A program made the position numbers and the translations under genes. The notes below the pieces were generated by a model. The model had not been told where the DNA came from, did not search any database, and saw nothing but the letters and a program-made list of their open reading frames with translations. This document shows positions 44,416-56,157 of a stretch of DNA of 64,000 nt, piece by piece (positions within the stretch are counted from its first letter, which is position 1; every line of letters starts with the position of its first letter). The stretch is from Streptantibioticus parmotrematis. GTDB lineage: Bacteria; Actinomycetota; Actinomycetes; Streptomycetales; Streptomycetaceae. The DNA lies in assembly GCF_019890615.1 (NCBI RefSeq), contig NZ_JAINVZ010000018.1, positions 1-64,000 on the forward strand. The letters run 5' to 3'.

Positions 44416-44907
44416 ATGCGGAAACGGAGCCTGATCCGGCGGCTGGGTGAGAGTGCCTGGGGTCTGCTGCTGCTGACGAGGGTGGTCGTGGTGGCGGCCC
44501 TGGCGGTGCTGGTGCTGGCGGCGGGGGCCTGGGTGTCGTGGAGTTCGGGCCGGGACGCGGTGGCGTCGGGTCTGGAACGCGGCACGATGACGGTGACCGC
44601 GTGCGGGGCGTCGTCGTGTTCGGGGCCGTTCGCACCGAGCGGGCCGCAGCCGCCGCTGGCGAGGGTGTCGGTGGACCGGCTGGTGACCCGGGGCACAGGG
44701 CAGCGCTTCCCGGTGGTGGTCGAGCCGGGCACCGCCAAGGTGGTGCGGACCGGTCCTGCCGGTGTGCTGTTCGCGTTGCGGCCGTTGGCCGGGGCGCTGT
44801 TGCTGGCGGCGCTGGTGGTGGGGTTCGGCCTGCGGATGCGGCGTACGGCGTGGTTGTCGGGGCTCGCGGGGGTGTTGCTGGTGGCGGTGCCGTTCGCGCT
44901 GGGGTGA
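44416..44907 (+). CDS. Small membrane protein, unknown function
   Basis: 163 aa. Helices at about residues 16-40 (LLLLTRVVVVAALAVLVLAA), 113-135 and 144-162 flank an external loop of about 75 residues with a close cysteine pair (TACGASSCSG). This resembles a family of small Streptomyces membrane proteins with no assigned role. It faces the convergent ppc gene, with 40 bp between the stops. Confidence 0.78.
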   Translation: MRKRSLIRRLGESAWGLLLLTRVVVVAALAVLVLAAGAWVSWSSGRDAVASGLERGTMTVTACGASSCSGPFAPSGPQPPLARVSVDRLVTRGTGQRFPVVVEPGTAKVVRTGPAGVLFALRPLAGALLLAALVVGFGLRMRRTAWLSGLAGVLLVAVPFALG

Positions 44908-44947
44908 GGTCCTGGCGCGTACGGCACCGCCACCGGCGGTTTCGGCG

Positions 44948-47722
<2,775 letters not shown>

Positions 47723-47867
47723 AGGTGCGGCTCCTTGCGAGTCCTTGTGATGGACGGCTGACGTTGCGGACCGCGCTGTCCGACGGGGACAGGATATGTG
47801 CTGGACAGCGCGGCGGCCGGAGCCCGGGCTGAGGGGGCCGGCCGGGGGGCCGCTTACGCTGGCAGGT

Positions 47868-49229
47868 ATGACGACGACGGGGGAAACGGTGTCGCGGGTG
47901 CCCGGGCGCACCGCCGGCACGGGGCCGTGGTGGTGGCCCAGGTGGCGGAGCCTGGTGCTGGACGCGGTCCTGGCAACGGTGTCGGCGCTGGAGTGCGGGG
48001 CCGAGGGCGCCACGTTCGCGCACGGCAACGGGCTGCCGGTGCCGCTGGGCGTGGTGCTCGGGCTGGTGGTCGGGGCGACGCTGCTGTTGCGGCGGCGCTG
48101 GCCGATAGCGGTGGTGCTGATCGCGCTGGCGGTCACGCCCGCGCAGATGGGCGTGGTGCTGGGGCTGGTGTCGCTGTACACGCTGGCGGCGTCCGACGTG
48201 CCGCGGCGGATCATCGTGTCGCTGGTGGCGATGACGGTGGGCGGCACGCTGATCGTCTCGTTCGTCGACATGAACCGGAACCTGGTGCACCGGGGCTACA
48301 CCTCGCCGCTGTGGGCGTTCGCGATCGCCGTGCTGGTGGCGGTGGGCCTGACCGCCCCGCCGGTGCTGCTGGGGCTGTACGTGGGGGCGCGCCGCCGCCT
48401 GGTGGAGACGCTGCGGGAGCGGGCGGACGACCTGGAGCGGGAGCTGTCGCTGCTGGCGGAGAAGGCGGGGGAGCGGGCGGAGCGGGCGCGCATCGAGGAG
48501 CGGACCCGCATCGCCCGGGAGATGCACGACGTGGTGGCGCACCGGGTGAGCCTGATGGTGGTGCACGCCTCCGCGCTGCGCACCGTCGTACGGGAGGACC
48601 CGGACCGGGCGATCGGCAGCGCGGAGCTGCTCGGCGACATGGGCAGGCAGGCGCTGAACGAGCTGCGGCAGATGCTGGGCGTGCTGCGCACCGGCGCGGT
48701 GGCCCCGGCGGCGGCGCCCGCGGCGGTGCCGCCCGCTCCAGCTCCAGCCCCCGCTCCCGAGGCGGCCCCGGCGGCCGGGCTGGTCCCGCTGGGCGACGAC
48801 GCCGGGCCGGAGGCGGCGCGGGAGGAGGGCGCCGGGCCGTGCCTGGCGCAGCTCGGGGTGCTGGTGGAGCAGTCGCGGGCGGCCGGGATGGTGGTGTCGC
48901 TGTCCGAGGAGGGCGACCGGCGTCCGCTGGCGGCGCCCGTGGAGCGGACGGCGTACCGGGTGGTGCAGGAGGCGCTGACCAACGTCCACAAGCACGCCGT
49001 GGGCGCGAAGACGCTGGTGCGGGTGGCCTACCGCTCGCAGGAGGTCGCGGTGCTGGTGGAGAACGGACCGCCGGACGGGCAGCCGTCGGCGGGCCTGCCC
49101 AGCGGCGGCAACGGGCTGGTCGGCATGAAGGAGCGCGTCGCGGCGCTGGGCGGCGGCTTCGTCGCGGGCCCGAACCGCGCGGGCGGCTTCCGGGTCTCCG
49201 CGGTCATCCCGGCGGGCGGCACGCGCTGA
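47868..49229 (+). CDS. Sensor histidine kinase, HisKA_3 (NarL/DesK) class
   Basis: 453 aa. Five to six membrane helices in the first 170 residues, then a coiled-coil linker ([20 protein letters not shown]). The dimerisation domain contains the phospho-acceptor H in [14 protein letters not shown]. An Ala/Pro-rich insert precedes the HATPase domain (N-box [14 protein letters not shown]-box [15 protein letters not shown]). HisKA_3 kinases partner LuxR-type regulators, but none lies directly next to it; the two LuxR-type regulators of this window are 13-19 kb away. It is therefore an orphan by position. Confidence 0.92.
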   Translation: MTTTGETVSRVPGRTAGTGPWWWPRWRSLVLDAVLATVSALECGAEGATFAHGNGLPVPLGVVLGLVVGATLLLRRRWPIAVVLIALAVTPAQMGVVLGLVSLYTLAASDVPRRIIVSLVAMTVGGTLIVSFVDMNRNLVHRGYTSPLWAFAIAVLVAVGLTAPPVLLGLYVGARRRLVETLRERADDLERELSLLAEKAGERAERARIEERTRIAREMHDVVAHRVSLMVVHASALRTVVREDPDRAIGSAELLGDMGRQALNELRQMLGVLRTGAVAPAAAPAAVPPAPAPAPAPEAAPAAGLVPLGDDAGPEAAREEGAGPCLAQLGVLVEQSRAAGMVVSLSEEGDRRPLAAPVERTAYRVVQEALTNVHKHAVGAKTLVRVAYRSQEVAVLVENGPPDGQPSAGLPSGGNGLVGMKERVAALGGGFVAGPNRAGGFRVSAVIPAGGTR

Positions 49230-49230
49230 G

Positions 49231-49342
49231 CCCCGCCGGGCGGCCCGCGCTGAGCCTCCCGGGGTGCGCCGTGCCCGTGCCGAGCCTCCCGGGGTGCGCC
49301 GTGCCCGCGCTGAGCCTCCCGGGGTCCGCCGTGCTCGCGCCA
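49231..49342. repeat. 30-bp tandem repeats after the histidine kinase
   Basis: Near-exact 30-bp units (…GAGCCTCCCGGGGTGCGCCG…) at 49231, 49261, 49291 and, partly, 49321. They follow directly after the kinase stop and end just before the SUKH-3 gene. Confidence 0.88.
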
Positions 49343-49349
49343 CCCGCCC

Positions 49350-49859
49350 TCATCCCGTCGTCAGCCGCACCGGCCGTGTTCCGGTCAGCAGCGTCGTGAG
49401 GGCCTGGTCGATCGTGTCGCCCAGGTACCAGTCGCCGGTGTGGTCGAGGGCGTAGACGCGGCCCTCGACGTCCACGGCGACGTGCGCGCCGCCGTCCGGC
49501 TCGGCGCCCAGCGGGCACACCTCCGTGTCCAGGGCTCGGCCGAGGTCGCCGAAGGTGCGGGCCAGGTGCAGGCCGCGCAACGGGTCGACCAGCAGGCCGC
49601 CGGGCGCGATCTCCACGCCCTTGGCACCGTTCGCGTCGATGGACAGCGCGCCGAACTCCGCCCACGCCTCGACGGCGGCGGGGAAGACGGCGTGCCGGTG
49701 GCCGCCGGGGGAGACGTGGGCGCGCAGGTGGTCGGCCCAGATCTCGGCCTGTTTGATGTCCCAGCGCCCGGGCCGCCACCCGGCCGTGCGCAACGCGGTG
49801 TCCACCGGGGCGGGGAAGCGGGTGGCGGTCCGGCTCGTGGCCGGCAGGACGGGGCTCAC
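49350..49859 (-). CDS. SUKH-3 family immunity protein
   Basis: 169 aa from GTG with GGAAGGGAG upstream. RFPAPVDTALRTAGWRPGR, HLRAHVSPGGHRHAVFPAAVEAW and the closing GRVYALDHTGDWYLGDTIDQALTTLLTG are the SUKH-3 pattern. The SUKH superfamily contains immunity proteins against nucleic-acid-acting toxins. Its start overlaps the deaminase stop (GTGA), so the two are translated together. Confidence 0.9.
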   Translation of the reverse strand: MSPVLPATSRTATRFPAPVDTALRTAGWRPGRWDIKQAEIWADHLRAHVSPGGHRHAVFPAAVEAWAEFGALSIDANGAKGVEIAPGGLLVDPLRGLHLARTFGDLGRALDTEVCPLGAEPDGGAHVAVDVEGRVYALDHTGDWYLGDTIDQALTTLLTGTRPVRLTTG

Positions 49860-50470
49860 GTACCGCTCCCTTCCGCCGACGGGTCCACGGCCCGTACTCC
49901 GAAGTGGGCGAGGAGCGGGCCGCACGAGCGGCACGGCGGGGCGTAGGCGCCGTGCTCGGGGTCGCCGTCCTCGCGGATGCGGCGGGCGGTGAGCTTGCCG
50001 TGCTTGAGGGCGCGCCGCGCGTCGCCCTGGCTGAGCGGCTTGCGGGCGGCGCGTCCGGTGCGCGCGGCGTCGGTGGCGGTCAGGAACCGGGACAGCAGCA
50101 CCTGCTCGGGGCAGCGCCCGGTGGAGCGTGTGCGGTCGGCGACCGGCAGCTTGTGCAGGAACTCGGCGATCAGCGGATGCAGTCGTGGCGCGGCGTCGGC
50201 CTTGCTGCCGGTGCAGGTCAGGGTCTCGCCGCGGACCGACAGGGCGGCGGCGACGGCGGGAAGGATGCCGTCGCGGCGGTGCCGCAGGACAGGTGGGACG
50301 CCGGGCGGGCGGACCGCCGGGGCGCTGCCGCCGCTCCAGCCGATCCGGGGATCGGCCGACGTGGCGTCACGGTTCGTCGCCGCGGGCCCGTGACCGGACC
50401 TCGGGTCCCGGCCGGAACCGGCCGGGTCGCCGGATATCCCGGCATTGTGTGCTTTTTGTGTGGTGCGCAA
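49856..50470 (-). CDS. YwqJ-like deaminase (toxin-type domain)
   Basis: 204 aa if the TTG at 50470 is used, which has AGGGAAG upstream; the frame is open further up, so the start is uncertain. The conserved part has RLHPLIAEFLHKLP, the zinc/catalytic GRCPEQVLLSRFL (C-x-E) and PPCRSCGPLLAHFGV (C-x-x-C), the YwqJ-type putative deaminase pattern. Such domains are usually the C-terminal toxin part of polymorphic toxins; here it stands alone, without signal peptide or delivery domains. It is coupled to a SUKH-3 gene. Confidence 0.82.
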   Translation of the reverse strand: MRTTQKAHNAGISGDPAGSGRDPRSGHGPAATNRDATSADPRIGWSGGSAPAVRPPGVPPVLRHRRDGILPAVAAALSVRGETLTCTGSKADAAPRLHPLIAEFLHKLPVADRTRSTGRCPEQVLLSRFLTATDAARTGRAARKPLSQGDARRALKHGKLTARRIREDGDPEHGAYAPPCRSCGPLLAHFGVRAVDPSAEGSGT

Positions 50471-50677
50471 GGTTGTGCTTCCCTCCCGTGCAACCCCCGT
50501 TGCGTAGCCAGACTGCCAAACGTGCTCCGTGGTACGGAAGCTGACGCGTTTTACGGGAGATTCGTGACGGGACGGTGAGGTGTTCACTCGTTCGGCGCAA
50601 TGACGGGTCCGGGGCACGGCCGCCGTCCCACCCCATAGGCTGTGCCGAAACGCCAGATCCAGCAGGGGGCATCCGCC

Positions 50678-51673
50678 ATGACGACAGGTCGGCCAGGGGC
50701 AACGGCCGCCGCCCCGCCGAACGCGGCCTACGCCGGGCAGGTCGTGCACTTTCCGGACCCGGTCCGGGCAGCGCGGTATCCGAACGGCGTGTGGGTGGAC
50801 GAGGACGGCTACCCCGACTTCTCGCCCTACGCCCGCGCCGCCGCCGAGATCGCCGAGCCGCCCGAGGGCTTCGGCGTGGACGAACTGCGGCTGACCGACT
50901 ACGTGTCGGCGAACGCGGTGCACTTCCACGCGGGCCACGAGCTGTTCACCGGCCCGTCCCCGGTCGCCACCCCGCACGGCTGGACCTGGCACCACGCCGT
51001 CGGCGGCCGCCGCATGGAGCTGGTCCCGGTCGAGGTCAAGGCGTTGCTGCGGCACCACGGCGGTCTGGCGACGGCCGCGGCCGACCACGACAAGCGCGGC
51101 ACCCGCCCGTTGCAGGAGACCCGTCCCGCGCACTTCGACGCGGGCGCGGCCGGCGAGGAGCCGCTCGGGGTGGACGAGCGGCGCCTTCGCGACCTGGAGG
51201 AGGACCTCGGCTACCGGCTGCCGGGCCCCTACCGCGCCTTCCTGAAGGCGTCGGGCGGCCGGGCGCCGGTCGGCGCCGCGCTCGACCCGCAGTTGGGCCT
51301 CCTGGTCGACCAGCCGTTCTTCGGCGTGCGCGACGAGGCCGCCAGCGACGACGTGCGCTACGCCAACAAGTGCCTGCGCGACCACCTCACCAAGGACTAC
51401 CTCGGCGTCGGCTACCTGCAGGGCGGGTTGCTGGCCGTGAAGGTCAAGGGCGAGGCGACCGGCACCGTGTGGTTCTGCGCGTACGACGACGCGCGGGACA
51501 CCGAGGAGGCCTGGGCGTCGCCCGCCGAGCGGGTGGAGTCGCTGCTGCTGCCGTGCGGCGAGGACTTCGACGACTTCCTCCTGCGGCTGGCGGGCAACCC
51601 GCCGGAGCTGGAGACCGTGGCGAACCTGATGGTGGACGGCGGCTTCGCGCACGCCGTCCCGGTGGAGGAGTGA
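50678..51673 (+). CDS. WHH-type HNH nuclease domain fused to SUKH immunity domain
   Basis: 331 aa with AGGGGG upstream. The N-terminal half has PNGVWVDEDGYPDFSPYA and GWTWHHAVGGRRMELVPVEV, with the WHH motif at about 104-106 and RHHGG at about 125-129, a pattern of HNH/EndoVII-type WHH nucleases. The C-terminal half (from about residue 167, DERRLRDLEEDLGYRLPGPY) is a SMI1/KNR4-type SUKH domain. In typical WHH enzymes the 'LVP' helix carries a His that appears to be Lys here (VPVEVKALLRHHGG), so catalysis may be impaired. Its stop overlaps the next start (GTGA). Confidence 0.83.
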   Translation: MTTGRPGATAAAPPNAAYAGQVVHFPDPVRAARYPNGVWVDEDGYPDFSPYARAAAEIAEPPEGFGVDELRLTDYVSANAVHFHAGHELFTGPSPVATPHGWTWHHAVGGRRMELVPVEVKALLRHHGGLATAAADHDKRGTRPLQETRPAHFDAGAAGEEPLGVDERRLRDLEEDLGYRLPGPYRAFLKASGGRAPVGAALDPQLGLLVDQPFFGVRDEAASDDVRYANKCLRDHLTKDYLGVGYLQGGLLAVKVKGEATGTVWFCAYDDARDTEEAWASPAERVESLLLPCGEDFDDFLLRLAGNPPELETVANLMVDGGFAHAVPVEE

Positions 51674-54135
51674 GTGGGCCAGTGGTGACTTCGGAGCAGG
51701 CGCGCGAGCGCGCCGAGACCTGGGTCAACGGCGGCGTGCCCGCGTACGAGCGCCGCAGCGTCCAGGTCCGCGAGTTCGGCCTGGGCTACGTGGCATGGGC
51801 CGAGGACCGCGAGGACGGGCCGACCTCGGACGGCGGCCGGTCGGTGCTGGTCATCGACCGGGCGGACGGCCGCGCCACGCTGTGGCCCGCGCTGGGCGTC
51901 GACGAGGTGATCCGGCGGTACGAGGAGGAGTACGGCGAGCCCGCTGCGGCGGACGAGCCGGAGCCGGAACCGGAGCGCCCCCGGCGGCTGGACCTGGAGG
52001 CGACGTCGTTCCTGCTGAGCCCGCCGCAGTGGCTTCAGGACGCGGCGGACAAGATCGGTATCCCGGACCGCAGGCAGCCTCAGGACGACACGGACGACGC
52101 GGACGAGCGGCCCGCGCCGCAGGCCCAGGCCCCCACGACTCCGGCTCCGGCTCCGCAGGGCCCCGCCACGGACGGTGCCGGGGCCGGGGTGACCTGGTCC
52201 GACGCCGGTGAGGGCGACGGTTCCGGTGCCGGATCCGTTCCGGCGCCCGCGACCGTCTTCGCGCCCCCGCTCGCCGGGGCCGACGAGGCCGACGCGCCGC
52301 GCACCAGCCCGGACGCGAAGACCGAACTGCTCCCGCAGAGCGGCGGACTGCCCCCGACCCGGGTCGCGCCCGCGGTCGACGGCGGGGAGCGGGAGCGGGA
52401 GGGGGACGCGGGGCACGGCGACGAGGACGGCCCGCTGCCCGACTGGGCGACCCCGCCCAGCCCGCCCGCTCCGGGCACGTCGGCTCAGAGCACGCCCGCT
52501 TCGCACCCGCCCGCTCCCAGCACGCCCGCCCCGGGTGCACCGGCTTCCGGCGCGCCCGCCTCCGCCGGTGCCCCACTGCCGCCGCCCTCCGGGCTTCCGG
52601 TGGACGCCACCCCGCCGCCGGGCTGGCCCGGGCCGCGTCCCGGTGACGACGCCAGGACCGCCGAGGCGTCCGGCGGACCGGCCGGTCCCGTGGGCTACGT
52701 GCCGACCCAGCTCGTACGGTCGCTGGACGGCCCCGGCACGCCCGAGCCCCCCGCACCGGCCCAGGCCACCCCGCCCCCCGCGCCGCCCGCGCCGGGCCAG
52801 GGCACCCCGCCGCCCCCGCCGGCCCCGCCCGCGGGCAACGACCCGCACGCCGCCGCCACGATGCTGGCGTCCCCGTCCGGTCCGCCGCCCTCCGGCCCCG
52901 GCATGCCTCCACCGCCCCCCGCGCCGCCCGCCGCCCCCGGGCGCGCTCCCGTGCCGCCGCCCCCGCCCGCCGCGGGCGCCCCCGGCACGCCTCCGCCCCC
53001 GCCCCCGCCGGGCCGGGGCGACCCGCACGCCGCCGCCACGATGCTGGCCTCGCCGTCCGGTCCGCCGCCGTCCGGTCCGGGCGCGCCCCCGCCGCCCCCG
53101 GCCCCGCCGGGCGGCGGTGGCTACGGCTATCCGCAGCCGCCGCAGGGCGTCCCGGTGGTCGGCCCCGGCTACATGGCCGTCCTGCGCTACCGCGCGAACG
53201 ACGGCTCCGAGCAGCAGATCATCCGCCGCTCGGCGCCGGGCACCCCGCACCCGGAGTGGCAGATCCTGCGCGAGCTGGGCTCCCTGGGCGTGCCCGCCCA
53301 GCAGGTCCTGGAACTCCACACCGAGCTGGAGTCCTGCGACCTGCCAGGCGGTTACTGCGCGCGGATGGTCCGCGAGACCTGGCCGCAGGTGCGGGTCAGC
53401 CACACCGCGCCGTACGGCCGTGACCACGCCTCGCGCCAGCAGGGTGTGCAGCACCTGCTGACCCATCAGGGCGAGCTGGCGCAGGTCGCCGACGGCCCGG
53501 CCCGCCCGCGCCCGCAGCGCGTACCGCTGCCGCACCCGCAGCAGGTACAGCCCGCCGCTCCGATCCCGCTGGACGCCATCGGCCACGAACTCGCCCAGTC
53601 CTTCGGCCCGCAGAACGTGTTCCGCTTCGACCAGCGCGCCGTGGCCCGTCAGGGCGTGCCCGACATCGTGGCGCAGACGCTGGTGTGGTCGGGGCTGCCG
53701 GCCGACTTCGGGCCGTTCTTCTGGGCGCAGGCGCAGCCCGGCCGCCCGGTGCCGACGCTCGCCGAGGTCGCGGCGGAACGCGGCGTGCAGGCCGCGCCGG
53801 ACGCCGCGTCGTACCTGGTCATGGGCAACGACTTCGGGCGTCAGCTGTGCGTGCAGTACGGCACGGCCTCCATCATGGCGGTGCCGCTGGAGGCCGTGCC
53901 GGGTGCGCAGGCGAGCCCGGCGCAGTTCGTCAACACCTCGCTGCCGCAGTTCGCCCGCTGCCTGGCGCTGCTGGGCCGGATGTGGCGGCTGCGGCTGGGC
54001 CTGACGCCGGACCAGGCGGGCCGCTGGACGGTGGACTTCCAGACCCAGCTGGCCACCCTCGACCCGGAGGCGCTGGCCTCACCGGACCACTGGTGGGCGG
54101 TGCTGCTGGAGCAGATGTGGGACGGCCTGTTGTAG
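51670..54135 (+). CDS. Imm35/YrhB-like – Pro-rich – deaminase-like – SUKH-4 fusion protein
   Basis: 821 aa from GTG (GTGA overlap with the previous stop). Residues 5-90 (TSEQARERAETWVNGGVPAY…GRATLWPALGVDEVIRRY) look like a YrhB/Imm35 immunity domain. Residues about 95-495 are a disordered Ala/Pro/Gly linker that includes a duplicated ATMLASPSGPPPSGPG segment. Residues about 500-620 (ILRELGSLGVPAQQVLELHTELESCDLPGGYC, then YGRDHASRQQGVQHLLTH) resemble XOO_2897-type nucleic-acid deaminase domains. The end, from about residue 632 to the stop, is SUKH-4 (FGPQNVFRFDQRAVARQGVP…YLVMGNDFGRQLCVQYGT). I infer an immunity/effector fusion acting in the cytosol. Confidence 0.78.
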   Translation: MSGPVVTSEQARERAETWVNGGVPAYERRSVQVREFGLGYVAWAEDREDGPTSDGGRSVLVIDRADGRATLWPALGVDEVIRRYEEEYGEPAAADEPEPEPERPRRLDLEATSFLLSPPQWLQDAADKIGIPDRRQPQDDTDDADERPAPQAQAPTTPAPAPQGPATDGAGAGVTWSDAGEGDGSGAGSVPAPATVFAPPLAGADEADAPRTSPDAKTELLPQSGGLPPTRVAPAVDGGEREREGDAGHGDEDGPLPDWATPPSPPAPGTSAQSTPASHPPAPSTPAPGAPASGAPASAGAPLPPPSGLPVDATPPPGWPGPRPGDDARTAEASGGPAGPVGYVPTQLVRSLDGPGTPEPPAPAQATPPPAPPAPGQGTPPPPPAPPAGNDPHAAATMLASPSGPPPSGPGMPPPPPAPPAAPGRAPVPPPPPAAGAPGTPPPPPPPGRGDPHAAATMLASPSGPPPSGPGAPPPPPAPPGGGGYGYPQPPQGVPVVGPGYMAVLRYRANDGSEQQIIRRSAPGTPHPEWQILRELGSLGVPAQQVLELHTELESCDLPGGYCARMVRETWPQVRVSHTAPYGRDHASRQQGVQHLLTHQGELAQVADGPARPRPQRVPLPHPQQVQPAAPIPLDAIGHELAQSFGPQNVFRFDQRAVARQGVPDIVAQTLVWSGLPADFGPFFWAQAQPGRPVPTLAEVAAERGVQAAPDAASYLVMGNDFGRQLCVQYGTASIMAVPLEAVPGAQASPAQFVNTSLPQFARCLALLGRMWRLRLGLTPDQAGRWTVDFQTQLATLDPEALASPDHWWAVLLEQMWDGLL

Positions 54136-54170
54136 GACGCCGCACGCGAGCCGCGTGACGCCGCCACGAG

Positions 54171-54217
54171 GACGCCGGGTGCGTCCGGTCGCATGCCGAC
54201 CGGGCGCACCCGGCGTC
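54171..54217 (+). terminator. Two-stem terminator after the SUKH-4 fusion gene
   Basis: GACGCCGGGTGCG pairs with CGCACCCGGCGTC, and an inner CCGGTCG/CGACCGG stem sits in the loop, 36 bp after the stop. Confidence 0.85.
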
Positions 54218-54335
54218 ACGTATGTCCGCCGAATACCGGGTAGGCACCCGAGGCGGAGTGTGGCGTCGTGAACCCGTGCCCCAAATCAGCTAAAAAGGGG
54301 CAGCGGTCGCATCCGAGACGGCGAAGGGGCAGAGC

Positions 54336-55250
54336 ATGGCGCAGTCGGTGACCCCCGAGGAGTTCAGCGCGGCACGCGGTCGTGGCTACGATCCCGACCA
54401 GGTCGAGGCGTTCCTCGCCACCCTGTCCGCGGAACGCGACGCCGCCTGGGAACGCGCCGCCCGCCTCACCGTGCTCGCCAACGACATGGACGCCGAGGCC
54501 GCCGCTCTGCGCACGGCCGTCGACGCGCTCGGCACCGCCGACTACGCGGCGCTCGGCGAGGGCGCGCAGCGGCTGCTGACGACGGTCGAGGAGGAGGCCG
54601 CCGACGTGCGCGCCCGCGCCGAGGCCGCGGCCCGGGCCGACTACGAGGCCGCCGACCGGGCCGCCAGAGCGCTGCGCGACCAGGCCAGGGCCGAGATGGA
54701 CGAACACCTCGCCGCGCTCGACGAGGCCGCCCGGCGCGACCGCGAGGCCGCCGAACAGCAGGCCGCCGAGATCCGCGGCGCCGCCCAGGCCGAGGCCGAC
54801 CAGGTCCGCGGCGAGGCCGAACGCGCCCTGGACGGTGTGCGCCAGGACGTCGCCCGCACCCTCGCCGAGCAGGAGAACGAGCAGCGTGAACGGCTCGAAT
54901 CCCTCGAACACGAGCTGGGGGAACGCGAGGCGGGCGTCGACAGCCGTCTCGCCGACCTGACCGCCCACGCCGAACGCCTGCTCGCCGACGCCCATCGCGA
55001 GCACGACGCGGCCCATGAGGACGCCCGCCGGATGCAGGGCGAGGCGGAGTCCACCGCGTCCGGACTGCTGTTGAAGGCCCGGGCGACGCAGGAGCGTCTC
55101 GACCGTGACACCGAACGCGAGCTGCGCGCCCACGAGACCCGCCGCGACGAGATCCGCGCCCACCTGGCCAACGTCCGTACCAGCCTGGCCGCGTTGACCG
55201 GCCGCCCCAGCGTGCCGGACCCGGCGGAACCGCCGGCCGAAGAGGCCTGA
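54336..55250 (+). CDS. DivIVA-like coiled-coil protein
   Basis: 304 aa. The N-terminal VTPEEFSAARGRGYDPDQVEAFL is a DivIVA-type segment. The remainder is almost wholly coiled coil with heptads of Ala/Glu/Arg (DREAAEQQAAEIRGAAQAEA, RERLESLEHELGEREA). Streptomyces proteins of this type, often labelled 'cellulose-binding', are related to the polar scaffold proteins DivIVA, Scy and FilP. It is probably cytoskeletal, at poles or septa; the exact member is not known. Confidence 0.85.
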   Translation: MAQSVTPEEFSAARGRGYDPDQVEAFLATLSAERDAAWERAARLTVLANDMDAEAAALRTAVDALGTADYAALGEGAQRLLTTVEEEAADVRARAEAAARADYEAADRAARALRDQARAEMDEHLAALDEAARRDREAAEQQAAEIRGAAQAEADQVRGEAERALDGVRQDVARTLAEQENEQRERLESLEHELGEREAGVDSRLADLTAHAERLLADAHREHDAAHEDARRMQGEAESTASGLLLKARATQERLDRDTERELRAHETRRDEIRAHLANVRTSLAALTGRPSVPDPAEPPAEEA

Positions 55251-55289
55251 GGCGGTCCGCCGGGCCCGCTCACCGGGCCGCCGCCCGGG

Positions 55290-55754
55290 TCAGACGCGGC
55301 GCAGGAACCATTCCTGGTCGCGGTCGCCGCACGGCAGCAGCAGCGCGCCGTCGCGCGGGCCGGTCAGACAGCTGTCGGTCCGGTCGAGCCGCAGCCGGAG
55401 CACGCCGTCGTCCCGCCGCTCCAGCTGCCAGGCGCTCTGGCGGAAGTCGCACGGCTCGGTGGCGACGCGCGGCGGGTAGATCCGCAGGAGCGACTGGTCC
55501 AGACACGCGCCGGTCTCGGCGTGCCTGACCTCGTAGCCGTCGGGGGTGTCGCGCAGGAACCACCGGGCGCCGCGCTCGTCGCACGCGCCGGTCCTGACGA
55601 GCTGGTGGGCGCCTCCTTCCCCGGTCAGGCACTGGCCGGTGCTTGCGTTGACGAGCTGGTAGGCGCCGGGCTCGACGGCGGAGGCGGGCGAGGACATCGA
55701 CAGGACTGCGGACGCGGCGAGCGCGAGGGCGGGCAGAACGGCACGCAGACGCAT
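55290..55754 (-). CDS. Secreted ricin-type beta-trefoil lectin-like protein
   Basis: 154 aa. A Sec signal peptide (RAVLPALALAASAVLS, cut after ASA) precedes a single ricin B-type trefoil: three similar blocks, GAYQLVNASTGQCLTGE, YEVRHAETGACLDQS and LRLRLDRTDSCLTGP, each with a Q/W-type end (ARWFLRD, SAWQLER, QEWFLRR). It probably binds carbohydrate outside the cell. Three Cys pairs are likely disulfides. An upstream in-frame ATG would add nine residues; the chosen ATG follows AAGGGGA. Confidence 0.85.
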   Translation of the reverse strand: MRLRAVLPALALAASAVLSMSSPASAVEPGAYQLVNASTGQCLTGEGGAHQLVRTGACDERGARWFLRDTPDGYEVRHAETGACLDQSLLRIYPPRVATEPCDFRQSAWQLERRDDGVLRLRLDRTDSCLTGPRDGALLLPCGDRDQEWFLRRV

Positions 55755-56157
55755 GGAAGTGATCCCCTTCCGGATCAACGGCTCAAGGACACGCTCAGCA
55801 TGGCCTGACACAGCCTGGTAAATGGCACTAAAGGCGCTCAAACCATCAGTACGCGTGATCGTGCGGCACAGGGCGCGCGGGGAGTGAACCCTGAGCCGGT
55901 ACGAGCCGGGGTCCGCCAACCCCTAAGGGGCCGCTGGGGTTTCCTCATACCCCCGGTTCGTTCCGCAGCAGGAGGAGTGGGCCACCCGCCGCTGCCTAGC
56001 CTGATGGCACGTGATGAAGCCGGCCGACGACGGCGGACGCGCCGAAGGTGGGGACAACCCCCGCCCCGATACGCCACTCCACCCCATCGCCCCGGCAACC
56101 CCCCGTCCAGCACGCTGAACACCCGATCCACTCCCACCACATACCAGGAGAATCCAC
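55755..56157. promoter_or_regulatory. Divergent region between lectin and ABC transporter
   Basis: About 400 bp without a gene that I can support. It should hold divergent promoters. AAATGGCACTAAAGGCG around 55820 is an A-rich block near the lectin side, and CAGGAG at 56144 is the ribosome site of the ABC gene. Confidence 0.4.
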
